From the NCBI RefSeq assembly GCF_022760995.1, contig NZ_JAKWJO010000011.1, forward strand, positions 1-64,000: DNA of 64,000 bases, given 5' to 3'. A model generated the notes under the pieces. The model saw only the letters and a program-made list of their open reading frames with translations, had not been told where the DNA came from and searched no databases. This DNA comes from Dyella sedimenti (lineage in GTDB: Bacteria; Pseudomonadota; Gammaproteobacteria; Xanthomonadales; Rhodanobacteraceae). The translations under genes and the position numbers were made by a program. Positions 51,013 through 61,034 of the stretch are shown in pieces; within the stretch, counting starts at the first letter, position 1, and each line of letters starts with the position of its first letter.

Positions 51013-51708
51013 CTACCAGGGCACGACTTGCCCGCGGTAATCGAGATAGCGCAGGCCGGCCTTGCCGGCCTGGGCGCTGACCGTATCGACCACGCGCGGG
51101 ATGCTCTCCTCGATCGATAGCAAGGCGTCCGGACCGCCCATGTCGGTGCGCACCCAGCCCGGCGCGATCAGCAGCAGCGTGCGCGGATCGCCGGCATGGC
51201 GGGCGGCGAAGCTGCGCATCAGCGTGTTGAGCGCGGCCTTGCTGGCACGATAGGCCTCCCAGCCGCCATCGACGTTGTCGCCCACGCTGCCCAGTTCGGA
51301 GGACATGGCGGCGATGGCGCCATCCGGCGGCACCAGGGATTCGAACGATTCGATCACCCGCATCGGGCTCAGCGCATTGGTCACCATCATGCGGATGAAA
51401 TCCTCGGTGCCCACTTTGCCGATGGGCAGCTCCGGCTGGAGGGCGATGCCGGCATTGACGAACAGCAGATCGAACCGCCGGCCATTCAACTGGCGCCGCA
51501 GGGCGGCCACGTCATGGGCGATGTCGATATCGACCCGCGCGATCTCCAGCCGGCCGCCGGCCGTCGCGGCCAGGTCGTGCAGCGGGGTGGGGCGGTTGCC
51601 GCGCACGGTGGCGACGACATGCCAGCCGCGCTTGAGGTATTCGGCGGCGAGCGCAAGGCCAAGCCCGCGCGATGCACCGATGATGAGGGCGGTGGATGGT
51701 GTTGGCAT
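51013..51708 (-). CDS. SDR-family oxidoreductase
   Basis: 231 residues. Cofactor loop IIGASRGLGLALAAEYLKRG, FVNAGIALQ near residue 83, catalytic Ser in MSSELGSVG near 135 and YRASKAAL (Tyr/Lys) near 155, then PGWVRTDMGG. This resembles CsgA/YwnB-type short SDRs acting on unknown carbonyls. It lies directly after the NmrA-like gene on the same strand (18-base gap) and both are divergent from a LysR gene. Confidence 0.88.
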   Translation of the reverse strand: MPTPSTALIIGASRGLGLALAAEYLKRGWHVVATVRGNRPTPLHDLAATAGGRLEIARVDIDIAHDVAALRRQLNGRRFDLLFVNAGIALQPELPIGKVGTEDFIRMMVTNALSPMRVIESFESLVPPDGAIAAMSSELGSVGDNVDGGWEAYRASKAALNTLMRSFAARHAGDPRTLLLIAPGWVRTDMGGPDALLSIEESIPRVVDTVSAQAGKAGLRYLDYRGQVVPW

Positions 51709-51726
51709 GCGGGATTCCTCGCTGGA

Positions 51727-52593
51727 TCAGTGGGTATGGTCCTGGACCAGGCCGCGCAGGACGGTATCGAGCTCGACGCTGCCGCGCCGCGCTTCCGCTG
51801 CGCCGCCTTCGAAATCGATCCAGCCTTCGTTGAAGCCATCGAGCATATGCATGCGCGGCTCGGGATATTGCATGCCCTGGGAGCGAAACAGTGTTTCCCA
51901 GGTATCGCGCGGCACCGGCTCGGCACGCACGGGGTGGCCCAGGATCCGCGCAAAACCCTGGGCAATGTCATCGGCACAATAGCGACGCGGACCTTCCAGC
52001 TCGATGATCCGGGTGCCGTGCCAGGTTTCCTGCAGGGTGGCGGCGAGGGTATCCGCGATATCGGCCGTCGCCACCATCGGCAGGGGATGCGCCAGCGGCT
52101 GCAGGAAGCTGGGAATAAGGCCGCTCCTCGCCGCCGCCACGTCCCACGATGCATTCTCCATAAACCAGGCGGCGCGCACGAAGGCGGTAGGCACCGGCAG
52201 GCCGCGCAACGCCTGCTCGACCATGCGTGAATTGTTGAGCAGGGAAAACCGTTCGACCTGGGCGCCGACGGTCGACAGGAACACCAGCCTGCCGGGACGC
52301 GCCTGTTCCACCGCCGCGAGGAAGGCGTCGATGGTCTTGCGGATGCGGGGGAAGCCGGGTTCCGGATCGTAGTCCGGCGGAATCATCAGGAATACGCCCT
52401 CGGCGCCGGCGAAAGCGGCGGCCAGGGCATGGCGATCATCGGCCTCGGCCACCGCCATCTCGCAGCCCCGCCTCGCCCAGTCCCTGGCCCGGGCGGCATC
52501 GCGCACGACGGCGCGGACCTGCCGGCCAGCGCGCAGCAGGTTAGCGGCCACCTGGCCGCCGACCTGCCCGGTGATACCCATCACGGCATACAT
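51727..52593 (-). CDS. NmrA-like NAD(P)-binding protein
   Basis: 288 residues of the atypical SDR type: MYAVMGITGQVGGQVAANLL (GxxGxxG loop), LVFLSTVGAQVE near residue 105, FVRAAWFMENASWD near 138 and an ADIADTLAATL segment near 180. Members sense or use NAD(P)H, for example NmrA or quinone reductase QorB; the protein lacks the classical YxxxK. It leads a two-gene operon divergent from the LysR regulator. Confidence 0.87.
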   Translation of the reverse strand: MYAVMGITGQVGGQVAANLLRAGRQVRAVVRDAARARDWARRGCEMAVAEADDRHALAAAFAGAEGVFLMIPPDYDPEPGFPRIRKTIDAFLAAVEQARPGRLVFLSTVGAQVERFSLLNNSRMVEQALRGLPVPTAFVRAAWFMENASWDVAAARSGLIPSFLQPLAHPLPMVATADIADTLAATLQETWHGTRIIELEGPRRYCADDIAQGFARILGHPVRAEPVPRDTWETLFRSQGMQYPEPRMHMLDGFNEGWIDFEGGAAEARRGSVELDTVLRGLVQDHTH

Positions 52594-52680
52594 GATCGCA
52601 TCTCCTCCGAAAGGGCGGCCGGGAGGGGCCGCGACGGGGCCTATTCTGGGGATGGCTTATTCCATTCGCGATAACATGAG

Positions 52681-52699
52681 TGTCACTTGATAAGTGACA
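52681..52699. promoter_or_regulatory. Probable LysR binding palindrome
   Basis: TGTCACTTGATAAGTGACA, perfect eight-base arms with a GAT centre, in the 121-base gap between the divergent NmrA operon and the LysR gene (16 bases before its start). It contains a T-N11-A frame expected of LysR sites. Confidence 0.65.
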
Positions 52700-52714
52700 T
52701 AAAGGCATGAATCG

Positions 52715-53626
52715 ATGACTTTCGACGAGCGCATCCTCAACGGCATGAGCGTGTTCGCGGCGGTGGTGGATGGCGGCAGTTTCGCGGCCGCCAGCGAGGC
52801 CCTGGACATGTCGCCGCCCGGGGTCAGCCGCGCCATCGCCCGGCTGGAAGCCAGGCTGGGCGTGCGCCTGTTCGATCGCACCACGCGCGCGATGCACCTG
52901 ACCGACGAGGGGCGGCGGTTACATGCCCAAGTGATGCCCTTGCTGGCAGGGCTGGAGGAAGCCGCCACCCAAGCGGCCCAGGGCGCCCATGCCGTGCGCG
53001 GCCGGCTGCGCGTGCACGTGGACCCTCTGTTCTCGCACCATGTGCTGGGGCCGCGGATAGGCGAGTTCATGGCGGCCTATCCCCAACTGCGGGTCGAACT
53101 GGCCACGCGCGACCAGCTCGGCGACATCGTGGCGGATGGATTCGACCTGGCGGTGCGCTTCGGCGAGCCGCCGGTATCGAGCCTGGTCGCGCGCAAGCTG
53201 CTGGATACGCGCATCCTGACGGTGGCGTCGCCGGCCTACCTGCAACGTCACGGCACGCCGCGCGAGCCTCGCGAGCTGGAGGGCGACCGGCACATCTGCA
53301 TCGAATTCCGCGATCCGGCCAGCGGTCGCACGTTTCCGTGGGAGTTCCACCGCAAGCGCAAGCGCTTGGCCATCGCGACGAGCGGACGGTTGATCGTCAA
53401 CGATGGCGGCACGATGCACGGCGCCTGCGTGGCGGGCTATGGCGTGGCCCAGGTAATGGCGCTGTGCACGGAGCACTGGCTGGCCTCCGGGCAACTGGTC
53501 GAGCTGTTCCCCGACTGGCCGGACGAGCGCTTCCCGCTCTATGCGCTGTATCCCTCGCGGCACCAGCTGACGGCGAAGGTGCGCGCCTTCCTCGATTTCG
53601 TCGTCGCGATCACGGCCGAGGCGTGA
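52715..53626 (+). CDS. LysR-family transcriptional regulator
   Basis: 303 residues. N-terminal winged helix (MSVFAAVVDGGSFAAASEAL, MSPPGVSRAIARLEARLGVR, LFDRTTRAMHLTDEGRRL) and a CrgA-type effector domain with GFDLAVRFGEPPVSSLVARK and HQLTAKVRAFLDFV. Probably controls the divergent NmrA/SDR operon through the palindrome at 52681, as is usual for the family. Confidence 0.92.
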   Translation: MTFDERILNGMSVFAAVVDGGSFAAASEALDMSPPGVSRAIARLEARLGVRLFDRTTRAMHLTDEGRRLHAQVMPLLAGLEEAATQAAQGAHAVRGRLRVHVDPLFSHHVLGPRIGEFMAAYPQLRVELATRDQLGDIVADGFDLAVRFGEPPVSSLVARKLLDTRILTVASPAYLQRHGTPREPRELEGDRHICIEFRDPASGRTFPWEFHRKRKRLAIATSGRLIVNDGGTMHGACVAGYGVAQVMALCTEHWLASGQLVELFPDWPDERFPLYALYPSRHQLTAKVRAFLDFVVAITAEA

Positions 53627-53696
53627 CCACGGCGCGCGCGTCCTTTGGGATGGCGGGCGCCGACGGTAGAATTGCGTCTCTTGCGCACGCCCCGAC

Positions 53697-54194
53697 ATGA
53701 ACGGCATGACCGACGACACCCCGCATTCGGCACCGAGCTTTTCCCAGGAGGACGAGCGCTACATGCGCCACGCCTTGCAACTGGCCGCGCACGCGCGCGA
53801 CGCCGAGAACGAGGTGCCGGTGGGGGCCGTGCTGGTGCACGAGGGCGCGGTCGCCGGCCTGGGCTGGAACCGCAACATCACGCTCAACGATCCCAGCGCG
53901 CATGCCGAGATCATGGCCTTGCGCGCCGCGGGCGAGAAGCTTTCCAACTACCGCATGCCGGGCGCCACGCTGTACGTGACGTTGGAGCCTTGCGCCATGT
54001 GCGCGATGGCGCTGGTGCACGCGCGCATCGGCCGCGTGGTCTATGCGGCGACCGATCCCAAGACCGGCGCGGCAGGCAGCGTGTTCGACACGCTGGTTTC
54101 GGACCGGCACAACCATCGCGTCGTGGTGGAAGGCGGCCTGCTCGCCGAGGAATCGTCCGCCATGCTGCGCGAGTTCTTCCGCGCGCGCCGCTGA
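53697..54194 (+). CDS. tadA: tRNA-specific adenosine deaminase TadA
   Basis: 165 residues. Zinc site: SAHAEIMAL (HAE) near residue 65 and PCAMCAMA (PCxxC) near 98. It has VPVGAVLVHEG and NHRVVVEGGLL as in TadA. It converts A34 to inosine in tRNA-Arg(ACG), an essential step. Start at ATG 53697; ATG 53706 is possible. Confidence 0.95.
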   Translation: MNGMTDDTPHSAPSFSQEDERYMRHALQLAAHARDAENEVPVGAVLVHEGAVAGLGWNRNITLNDPSAHAEIMALRAAGEKLSNYRMPGATLYVTLEPCAMCAMALVHARIGRVVYAATDPKTGAAGSVFDTLVSDRHNHRVVVEGGLLAEESSAMLREFFRARR

Positions 54195-54225
54195 TGCCTC
54201 GGAGCTTCATGTAGCTCGTGTTGAA

Positions 54226-55137
54226 TCAGTGTGCGTGCGCGCGCCAGTGACGGCTGAGGCGCTGCAGCTTTTCCAGCGACTGCATGGCCTTCTTCGATGC
54301 CTCGTAGGCGCTATGCCTGGACCAGCGGCGGAAAGGCCTGGCTTCCTCCTTGCCCAGCATGTCCGACAGCAGCTTGCGCCCCATCATGCGGTCGTGCGCC
54401 AGGCCCAGTTGGCCCTGCAGGACGGCCAATTGCTTGAGCCAGGCGTCGGATGGCTTGGGAAACGCGTACCGGTACAGCTCGATGCTGTAGCGCAGTTTCT
54501 TGGTGGCGCTGCGAAGGCGATGCAACCGCTTCTGTCCGCCATCCAGCCTGGCCACCCGTTTTTTCAGCGTGTCGAAGCGCCGTTCGATCACCGCCGCGGC
54601 GACATTGCGCGCGGTACGGTCGGTGGGCGGTTCGAGCGACGCCACCCAGTGACGCCACGCCTGCAGGGGAATGGCCAGGCTGTATTTTTTCAAGGCCAGC
54701 ACGGCCTGGCGATGCGCCTCCTGCTGGTGCCCGGCAACTACGCGCATGGCCTGTTCCGCCAACGCGCCCTTTGTTCCCGCATGCTTCAGGAAGGCGGGCA
54801 GGGTTTCCTGGGCCAGGATGTCGAGGTCGCGGCATGACCCGGTCGCTTCGCGGCACAGGCGAAGATAGGCCAGCACATCGCCCAGGTCATCGTCGGAAAA
54901 ACCGGCCACGTCCTTCAGCGTGGCGGTGACGCGGCGCAGGCCGACCCGCCAGGCATGCAGCAACTTGGGATCGTAGGGTTCTTCGAGCAGCCGCTTGCGT
55001 GCTTCCTGGGCCTTGGCCAGGTGATCGTCCAGCAACTGGCGGATACGATCGAACTGCGAAGGCTTCCCGGGGCTGGCCTTGGCATGGACCGGGGAAACAC
55101 GCGATGGCGTGGCGCGCTGCTGCAACCTGGCATGCAT
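54226..55137 (-). CDS. CHAD domain protein
   Basis: 303 residues, almost wholly alpha-helical. The paired conserved-histidine helices of CHAD are visible: LLHAWRVGLRRVTATLKDV near residue 60 and KRLHRLRSATKKLRYSIELY near 205, with KEEARPFRRWSRHSAYEASKKA near the end. CHAD proteins bind polyphosphate and localise to polyphosphate granules. No CYTH domain is fused. It is convergent with tadA. Confidence 0.9.
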   Translation of the reverse strand: MHARLQQRATPSRVSPVHAKASPGKPSQFDRIRQLLDDHLAKAQEARKRLLEEPYDPKLLHAWRVGLRRVTATLKDVAGFSDDDLGDVLAYLRLCREATGSCRDLDILAQETLPAFLKHAGTKGALAEQAMRVVAGHQQEAHRQAVLALKKYSLAIPLQAWRHWVASLEPPTDRTARNVAAAVIERRFDTLKKRVARLDGGQKRLHRLRSATKKLRYSIELYRYAFPKPSDAWLKQLAVLQGQLGLAHDRMMGRKLLSDMLGKEEARPFRRWSRHSAYEASKKAMQSLEKLQRLSRHWRAHAH

Positions 55138-55214
55138 GGAGCGGTTCCAGATGACCGGGTCGCCTACTTTGCATCAAACTATCGTCACGCGCGAGCGGCA
55201 TGTGGCCGCGTGCG

Positions 55215-56072
<858 letters not shown>

Positions 56073-56079
56073 CTCGTCC

Positions 56080-56796
56080 TCACGCGGCAGCACGGGCCTG
56101 CAATGCCTCGATGGCGGCGGGGATGCCATGGGGATTCTTCACTTCGGCGACGCGCGCGGCGAGCCCGGCAAGATCGGAATCGGCCTCGTGCGCCCAGGTC
56201 ACGTGGTAGGGCATGTACACGCCCCAGCCGCCCAGCTCCACCACCGGGGCAATGTCCGAACGCGGGGAGTTGCCGACCATGGCGAATTGCCCGGGCGCGA
56301 GGCCGAACTCGGACAGCACGCGCCGATAGGCGGCATGGTCCTTCTCGGAAACGATCTCGATGCGATGGAACAGGTCGGCGAGGCCGCTGTTGGCGACCTT
56401 CTGCTCCTGGTGGAACAGGTCGCCCTTGGTGATCAGCACCACGCGATGGCGCTCCGCCACGGCGGCCACGGCGTCACGGATGCCCGGCAGCAGTTCCACC
56501 GGATGCGCGAGCACCCGCTTGCCGATCTCGATGATGCGATGCAGGTCGGCGGCGCTGATGCGCGACTGGGTGATCTCGATGGCCGCTTCCAGCATCGACA
56601 GCGTCATGCCCTTGGCGCCGTAGCCGAACAGCCGGATGTTGCGCCGTTCCGTGGACAGCAGCCGGTCGCGCAGGCCGAGGTTGGCCAGGTCGACGTAGTG
56701 GCCGATGACCTGCTCGAAGGCATCGTGCGCCGTCTGGTAATAACCCTCGCTATGCCACAGCGTATCGTCGCCGTCGAAACCCACTAGCTCTATCAC
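56080..56796 (-). CDS. HAD-superfamily phosphatase/hydrolase
   Basis: 238 residues. Motif I is GFDGDDTLWHSE (DxD plus T) near residue 7, motif II LITKGD near 118, motif III Lys in VSEKDHAAYRRVL near 148, and motif IV MVGNSPRSDI near 173. A helical cap lies between motifs I and II. Family members dephosphorylate small metabolites; no specific substrate can be assigned. It is first in a two-gene unit with the sirtuin. Confidence 0.88.
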   Translation of the reverse strand: MIELVGFDGDDTLWHSEGYYQTAHDAFEQVIGHYVDLANLGLRDRLLSTERRNIRLFGYGAKGMTLSMLEAAIEITQSRISAADLHRIIEIGKRVLAHPVELLPGIRDAVAAVAERHRVVLITKGDLFHQEQKVANSGLADLFHRIEIVSEKDHAAYRRVLSEFGLAPGQFAMVGNSPRSDIAPVVELGGWGVYMPYHVTWAHEADSDLAGLAARVAEVKNPHGIPAAIEALQARAAA

Positions 56797-57050
56797 CTGG
56801 TCTGCCCGTGTCTGTGCTGGGATGCGCGGCCCGCTGGCCGCGAGATACGGCTATCTTCCCAGAAAACAAGGGTTCGCGTGGCATCCACACCACCTAGGTT
56901 CGCGCGCGTGCGCGTACGCGCGAGCACGACGCCATGCGTCTTCCGGGCGGTCGTGGTCTGCGGCTAGGATGGCCGCGCCCATCCCGCGCGGTTGCCGCGC
57001 GTCAACGGGACAGGCCAGGGTTTCCTCCATCGCAGTGACTGCAGGTGACT

Positions 57051-58082
57051 ATGCGCGCACGCATCGAAGACGTGGCCCGGGTCGCGGGCGTTTCCCCCAA
57101 GACCGTCTCGCGGGTACTCAACGACGAACCCAATGTGAGCGAGGAAACCAGGCAACGCATCCTCGGCGCGATCAAGTCGCTCGGCTACCGGCCGCATCCC
57201 TCGGCGCGCAGCCTGGCGGCGAACCGCTCGTTCCTGGTGGCGCTGCTGTACGACAATCCTTCGCCCAGCTACATGATGGAAGTACAGGACGGCGTGCTCG
57301 AAGCCTGCGATGCGCAGCGCTACAGCATGATGCTGCAGCCGCTGGACGCTTCCAGCCCGCGCCTGCTGGAGCGGGTGGAGACGCTGATCCGCGAGCGCCT
57401 GCTGGATGGGCTGATCCTCACGCCGCCGATCAGCGACCATGCCGGCCTGCTGGCCCGGCTGCGTGCGATGGGCGTGCCGTTCTCCTGCGTGTCCCCGCGC
57501 GACCGCGATTGCGCCGGCGTGGTGCTGGACGAACGACTAGCCGCCTGCGAGATGGTGGTGCACCTGGCCTCGCTGGGACACCAGCGGATCGCCCACATCG
57601 TCGGGCATCCGGACCACGGCGCCTCCATCTGGCGCCGGGACGGCTACCGGGACGGGCTCGGGCAGTGCGGCCTGGATTACGACGACAGGCTGGTGGCGCA
57701 GGGGCGGTTCACGTTCGATTCGGGCGTGGTCGCCGCGCGAGTCCTGCTCGGCCTGCCGTCGCCGCCGACGGCGATCTTCGCCGCCAACGACGACATGGCC
57801 GCCGGCGTGATCTGGGCCGCCAGCGAAGCGGGGCTGTCGGTGCCGCGCGACCTGTCGGTATGCGGTTTCGACGACACGCCCCTGTCGCAGCAGATCTGGC
57901 CCTCGCTCACCACCATCCACCAGCCTTGCCGCGACATGGGGCGCATCGCCGCCAACGAGCTGCTCCGCACGGTGCGGGGCGGCGAGGGCGACATGGTGTT
58001 CGCGAAGTTCTCCATGCGCCTGCGCGGCTCGACCGGCCGCGCCCCGGACAGGCCGCGCCCGGCGCTGGCCGTGGCGCCCTAG
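57051..58082 (+). CDS. LacI-family transcriptional regulator
   Basis: 343 residues from ATG 57051; GTG 57045 is also possible. The headpiece is IEDVARVAGVSPKTVSRVLN, the hinge is RPHPSARSLAANRS and the periplasmic-binding-type effector domain follows (SYMMEVQDGVLEACDAQRY, FAANDDMAAGVIWAA, LSVCGFDDTPLSQQIWPSLT). It lies immediately upstream of the GH3 gene. The TGACAGCGCTGTCA operators before the GH3 and TonB receptor genes are of LacI type, so it is the likely local repressor, relieved by a sugar. Confidence 0.93.
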   Translation: MRARIEDVARVAGVSPKTVSRVLNDEPNVSEETRQRILGAIKSLGYRPHPSARSLAANRSFLVALLYDNPSPSYMMEVQDGVLEACDAQRYSMMLQPLDASSPRLLERVETLIRERLLDGLILTPPISDHAGLLARLRAMGVPFSCVSPRDRDCAGVVLDERLAACEMVVHLASLGHQRIAHIVGHPDHGASIWRRDGYRDGLGQCGLDYDDRLVAQGRFTFDSGVVAARVLLGLPSPPTAIFAANDDMAAGVIWAASEAGLSVPRDLSVCGFDDTPLSQQIWPSLTTIHQPCRDMGRIAANELLRTVRGGEGDMVFAKFSMRLRGSTGRAPDRPRPALAVAP

Positions 58083-58105
58083 CTCTGTCTTGTTGCATTG
58101 CAAAT

Positions 58106-58119
58106 TGACAGCGCTGTCA
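58106..58119. promoter_or_regulatory. LacI-type operator upstream of GH3 gene
   Basis: TGACAGCGCTGTCA, a perfect 14-base palindrome with the central CG of LacI-family sites, 66 bases before the GH3 GTG start. The same site occurs at 60920 before the TonB receptor gene. Confidence 0.85.
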
Positions 58120-58184
58120 TTCCTGGCAGGCTGGCGCGACCATGGCCCCCGAGGGGAGCCGATCGCTTGCCAGGGGAGAATGCC

Positions 58185-60704
58185 GTGCCGTTGTCCAACC
58201 ATCGCCTGCGTGGCGTACCCGTTGTCATGGCCGCTGCCGCGGTTGCCCTGTCCGGAGGGCATGCCATGGCCGCCGCGGATGCGACGGTGCATCCCGGGCA
58301 ATGGCCCGGCGCCACCTGGCCGCTGCCGAGGGACGAGGCGCTGGAACAGCGCGTGGCCGCGCTGATGGCGAAGATGACGCTCGAGGAAAAAGTGGGCCAG
58401 CTGGTCCAGGCCGACATCCTCAGCGTAACGCCCGAGGATGTGCGCAAGTACCGGCTCGGTTCGATCCTGGCGGGCGGCAATTCCAAGCCCGGCGGCAAGC
58501 TGCTGGCCACCGCCGGGCAGTGGAAGGCGCTGGCCGATGCGTTCTACCGGGCCTCGATGGATACCAGCGGCGGCCACGTGGCGATTCCGCTGCTGTTCGG
58601 CATCGACGCGGTGCACGGCCACAACAACACCGTCGGGGCCACCCTGTTTCCGCAGAATTCGGCGCTCGGCAACGCGCACGATCCGGAGCTGATGCGCGAG
58701 ATCGGCACGGCCACGGCGGAGGAAGTGCGCGCCACCGGCATCAACTGGACCTTCGCGCCCACCGTGGCGGTGCCGCAGGATGTGCGCTGGGGACGGTCGT
58801 ACGAGGGCTATTCGCAGGATCCCGGGCTGGTGGCGCAGTACGCCGTGGCGATGGTCGAGGGCCTGCAGGGCAAGGTGGGTACGCCGCAGTTCCTGGACAG
58901 CTCGCACGCGGTGGCCACCGCCAAGCACTTCCTTGCCGATGGCGGTACCAAAAACGGCAAGGACCAAGGCGACGCCGAGATTGGCGAGGCGGAACTGCGC
59001 ACCGTGCATGCGGCCGGCTATCCACCGGCGATCGATGCCGGCGTGCAGACGGTGATGGCCTCGTTCTCCAGCTGGAACGGCCAGAAGATGCATGGCAACA
59101 AGACGCTGCTGACCGACGTGCTCAAGCAGCGGATGGATTTCCAGGGCTTCGTGGTGGGCGACTGGAATGCCCATGGCCAGATTCCTGGCTGCACTAACGA
59201 GGATTGCCCGGCCTCGATCAACGCCGGCGTGGATATGCTGATGGCGCCCGACAGCTGGCGAGGCCTGTACGAGCACACGCTGGCCGAGGCGAAGTCGGGG
59301 GTGATCCCGATGAGCCGGGTGGACGATGCGGTGGCGCGCATCCTGCGCGTGAAGTTCCGTGCCGGACTGTTCGAGGCGGGTGCGCCATCGGCGCAGCCGC
59401 TGGCGGTCCGTTCGGCGGAAGTGCTCGGCAGTCCCGCGCATCGCGCGATCGCGCGGCGCGCCGTGCGCGAATCGCTGGTGCTGCTGAAGAACGATGGCGG
59501 ACTGCTGCCGCTCGATCCGCGCAGGCATATCCTGGTAGCTGGCGATGGTGCGGACAGCATTTCCCGGCAGAGCGGCGGATGGACCCTGACCTGGCAGGGC
59601 GTCGGCCTGAAGAACGAGGACTTTCCCGGCGCCCAGTCGATCGGCGCGGGCATCGCCGAGCAGGTGAAGGCGGCAGGCGGTTCGGTCGAGATCGCTCCCG
59701 ATGGCCGCTACGCCAGCAAGCCCGACGCGGCCGTGGTGGTGTTCGGCGAGGATCCCTATGCCGAATTCCAGGGCGATATTCCCAATTTGCTGTATCGGCC
59801 CGGTGACGACCACGACCTGCAGCTGATCCGACGCCTGCGCGGCGAGGGCGTGCCGGTGGCCGCGGTGTTCCTGAGCGGCCGTCCGCTGTGGGTCAATCGC
59901 GAGATCAATGCCGCCAATGCCTTCGTCGCGGCCTGGCTGCCCGGCAGCGAGGGCGGCGGCGTGGCCGATGTATTGCTGCGCACGCGTGACGGTCGCGTGG
60001 CCCACGACTTCCAGGGCAGGCTGGCCTTCGCCTGGCCGCGCAGCGCGGTGCAAGGGCAGGGCACGCCGCAGTTCCCGCTCGGCTATGGCCTGAGCTATGC
60101 CGGCCATGGAGACTTACCGGCGTTGCCGGAGGCGTCGGGCATCAGCGGCGAGCAGATCCCTGTCGGCAATTATTTCGAGCGGGGTAAGGCCGTGCACGGC
60201 TATGCCTTCGCCCTAGTGGGCGCCGATGGTGCCATCACGAACGGCGACGTGTCGCCGGCGCGGACCGGTGACGGCAGCCTCGGCATGGCCGCGCTGGACT
60301 ACAAGGCGCAGGAGGATGCACGGCGTTTCACCTGGGAGCGCGGCGGTGCGCAACTGAGCATCAGTGCGCGCGCTCCCCTGGACCTGGATCGGGAGACCAA
60401 CGGCGACGTGCTGCTGGTGACCACGCTGCGCGTGGATGCGCTGCCGGGGCGGGATGCCTCGGTGGCCATGGGTTGCGGCACGGGCTGCGCTGGGCGCGTC
60501 GCGCTTGGGTCGCAGCTGTCGCGGCTGGCGCCGGGGCAGTGGGTGCGCATCGGCGTGCCGCTGAAATGCTTCCGCGCCGCGGGCGCCGATATGCACCGCA
60601 TCGAACAGCCTTTCGTATGGGATGCCGGAAAGGGCAGCCAGCTGGCGATATTCCGCGTGGCGCTGGGCACCGATGTGGACCACGTGATCGATTGCGCCAG
60701 GTGA
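58185..60704 (+). CDS. Glycoside hydrolase family 3 exo-beta-glucosidase, periplasmic
   Basis: 839 residues from the GTG at 58185, preceded six bases upstream by AGGGGAG; ATG and TTG codons further up lie in the operator region. Signal peptide core GVPVVMAAAAVALSGGHAMA. The GH3 N-domain has MTLEEKVGQLVQ near residue 60, FGIDAVHGHNN near 140, KHFLADGG near 245 and the nucleophile Asp in VVGDWNAHGQ near 323; the GH3 C-domain has VLLKNDGGLLPLD near 428. A C-terminal carbohydrate-binding-like region (about 670-839) follows. It cleaves beta-glucosides or cello-/xylo-oligosaccharides after uptake. Confidence 0.93.
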   Translation: MPLSNHRLRGVPVVMAAAAVALSGGHAMAAADATVHPGQWPGATWPLPRDEALEQRVAALMAKMTLEEKVGQLVQADILSVTPEDVRKYRLGSILAGGNSKPGGKLLATAGQWKALADAFYRASMDTSGGHVAIPLLFGIDAVHGHNNTVGATLFPQNSALGNAHDPELMREIGTATAEEVRATGINWTFAPTVAVPQDVRWGRSYEGYSQDPGLVAQYAVAMVEGLQGKVGTPQFLDSSHAVATAKHFLADGGTKNGKDQGDAEIGEAELRTVHAAGYPPAIDAGVQTVMASFSSWNGQKMHGNKTLLTDVLKQRMDFQGFVVGDWNAHGQIPGCTNEDCPASINAGVDMLMAPDSWRGLYEHTLAEAKSGVIPMSRVDDAVARILRVKFRAGLFEAGAPSAQPLAVRSAEVLGSPAHRAIARRAVRESLVLLKNDGGLLPLDPRRHILVAGDGADSISRQSGGWTLTWQGVGLKNEDFPGAQSIGAGIAEQVKAAGGSVEIAPDGRYASKPDAAVVVFGEDPYAEFQGDIPNLLYRPGDDHDLQLIRRLRGEGVPVAAVFLSGRPLWVNREINAANAFVAAWLPGSEGGGVADVLLRTRDGRVAHDFQGRLAFAWPRSAVQGQGTPQFPLGYGLSYAGHGDLPALPEASGISGEQIPVGNYFERGKAVHGYAFALVGADGAITNGDVSPARTGDGSLGMAALDYKAQEDARRFTWERGGAQLSISARAPLDLDRETNGDVLLVTTLRVDALPGRDASVAMGCGTGCAGRVALGSQLSRLAPGQWVRIGVPLKCFRAAGADMHRIEQPFVWDAGKGSQLAIFRVALGTDVDHVIDCAR

Positions 60705-60919
60705 TGCGCGCGATCGCCATGGCGACGCCGTCTCGGGCCGGTGGAGACGGTGATCGGACTGGCGGACGTTAAGACGTCTATTTGCTTTGCATCATTCCGG
60801 GGTGGGGAAAATGCCTGCGGGATGGCGGCAAGGACGATGCGGCAAGGGTTTCGAGCGGTGATCGCGGCTTGTTGCTGTGCGACAAGCTTCTGCCGGGGAA
60901 CCGGCATATGATCGCTTCA

Positions 60920-60954
60920 TGACAGCGCTGTCATTAATTGACGACAGCGCTGTC
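60920..60954. promoter_or_regulatory. Double LacI-type operator upstream of TonB receptor
   Basis: TGACAGCGCTGTCA at 60920-60933 and GACAGCGCTGTC at 60943-60954. Their centres are 22 bases apart, two turns of the helix, so two dimers or a tetramer could bind one face. They lie in a 330-base gap with no gene, about 80 bases before the receptor start. Confidence 0.85.
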
Positions 60955-61034
60955 AAAGGGGAAGCCATAAAACGGGTTGCCGCGAGTGCTCGAAAGCGGC
61001 CAACGATACTCAAGACAATCGAGAGGGGAAGCTA

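Noticed and set aside
57537..60107. An 856-codon minus-strand open frame
   Set aside because: It lies opposite the LacI and GH3 genes, both with clear family motifs, and shows only shadow-type composition.
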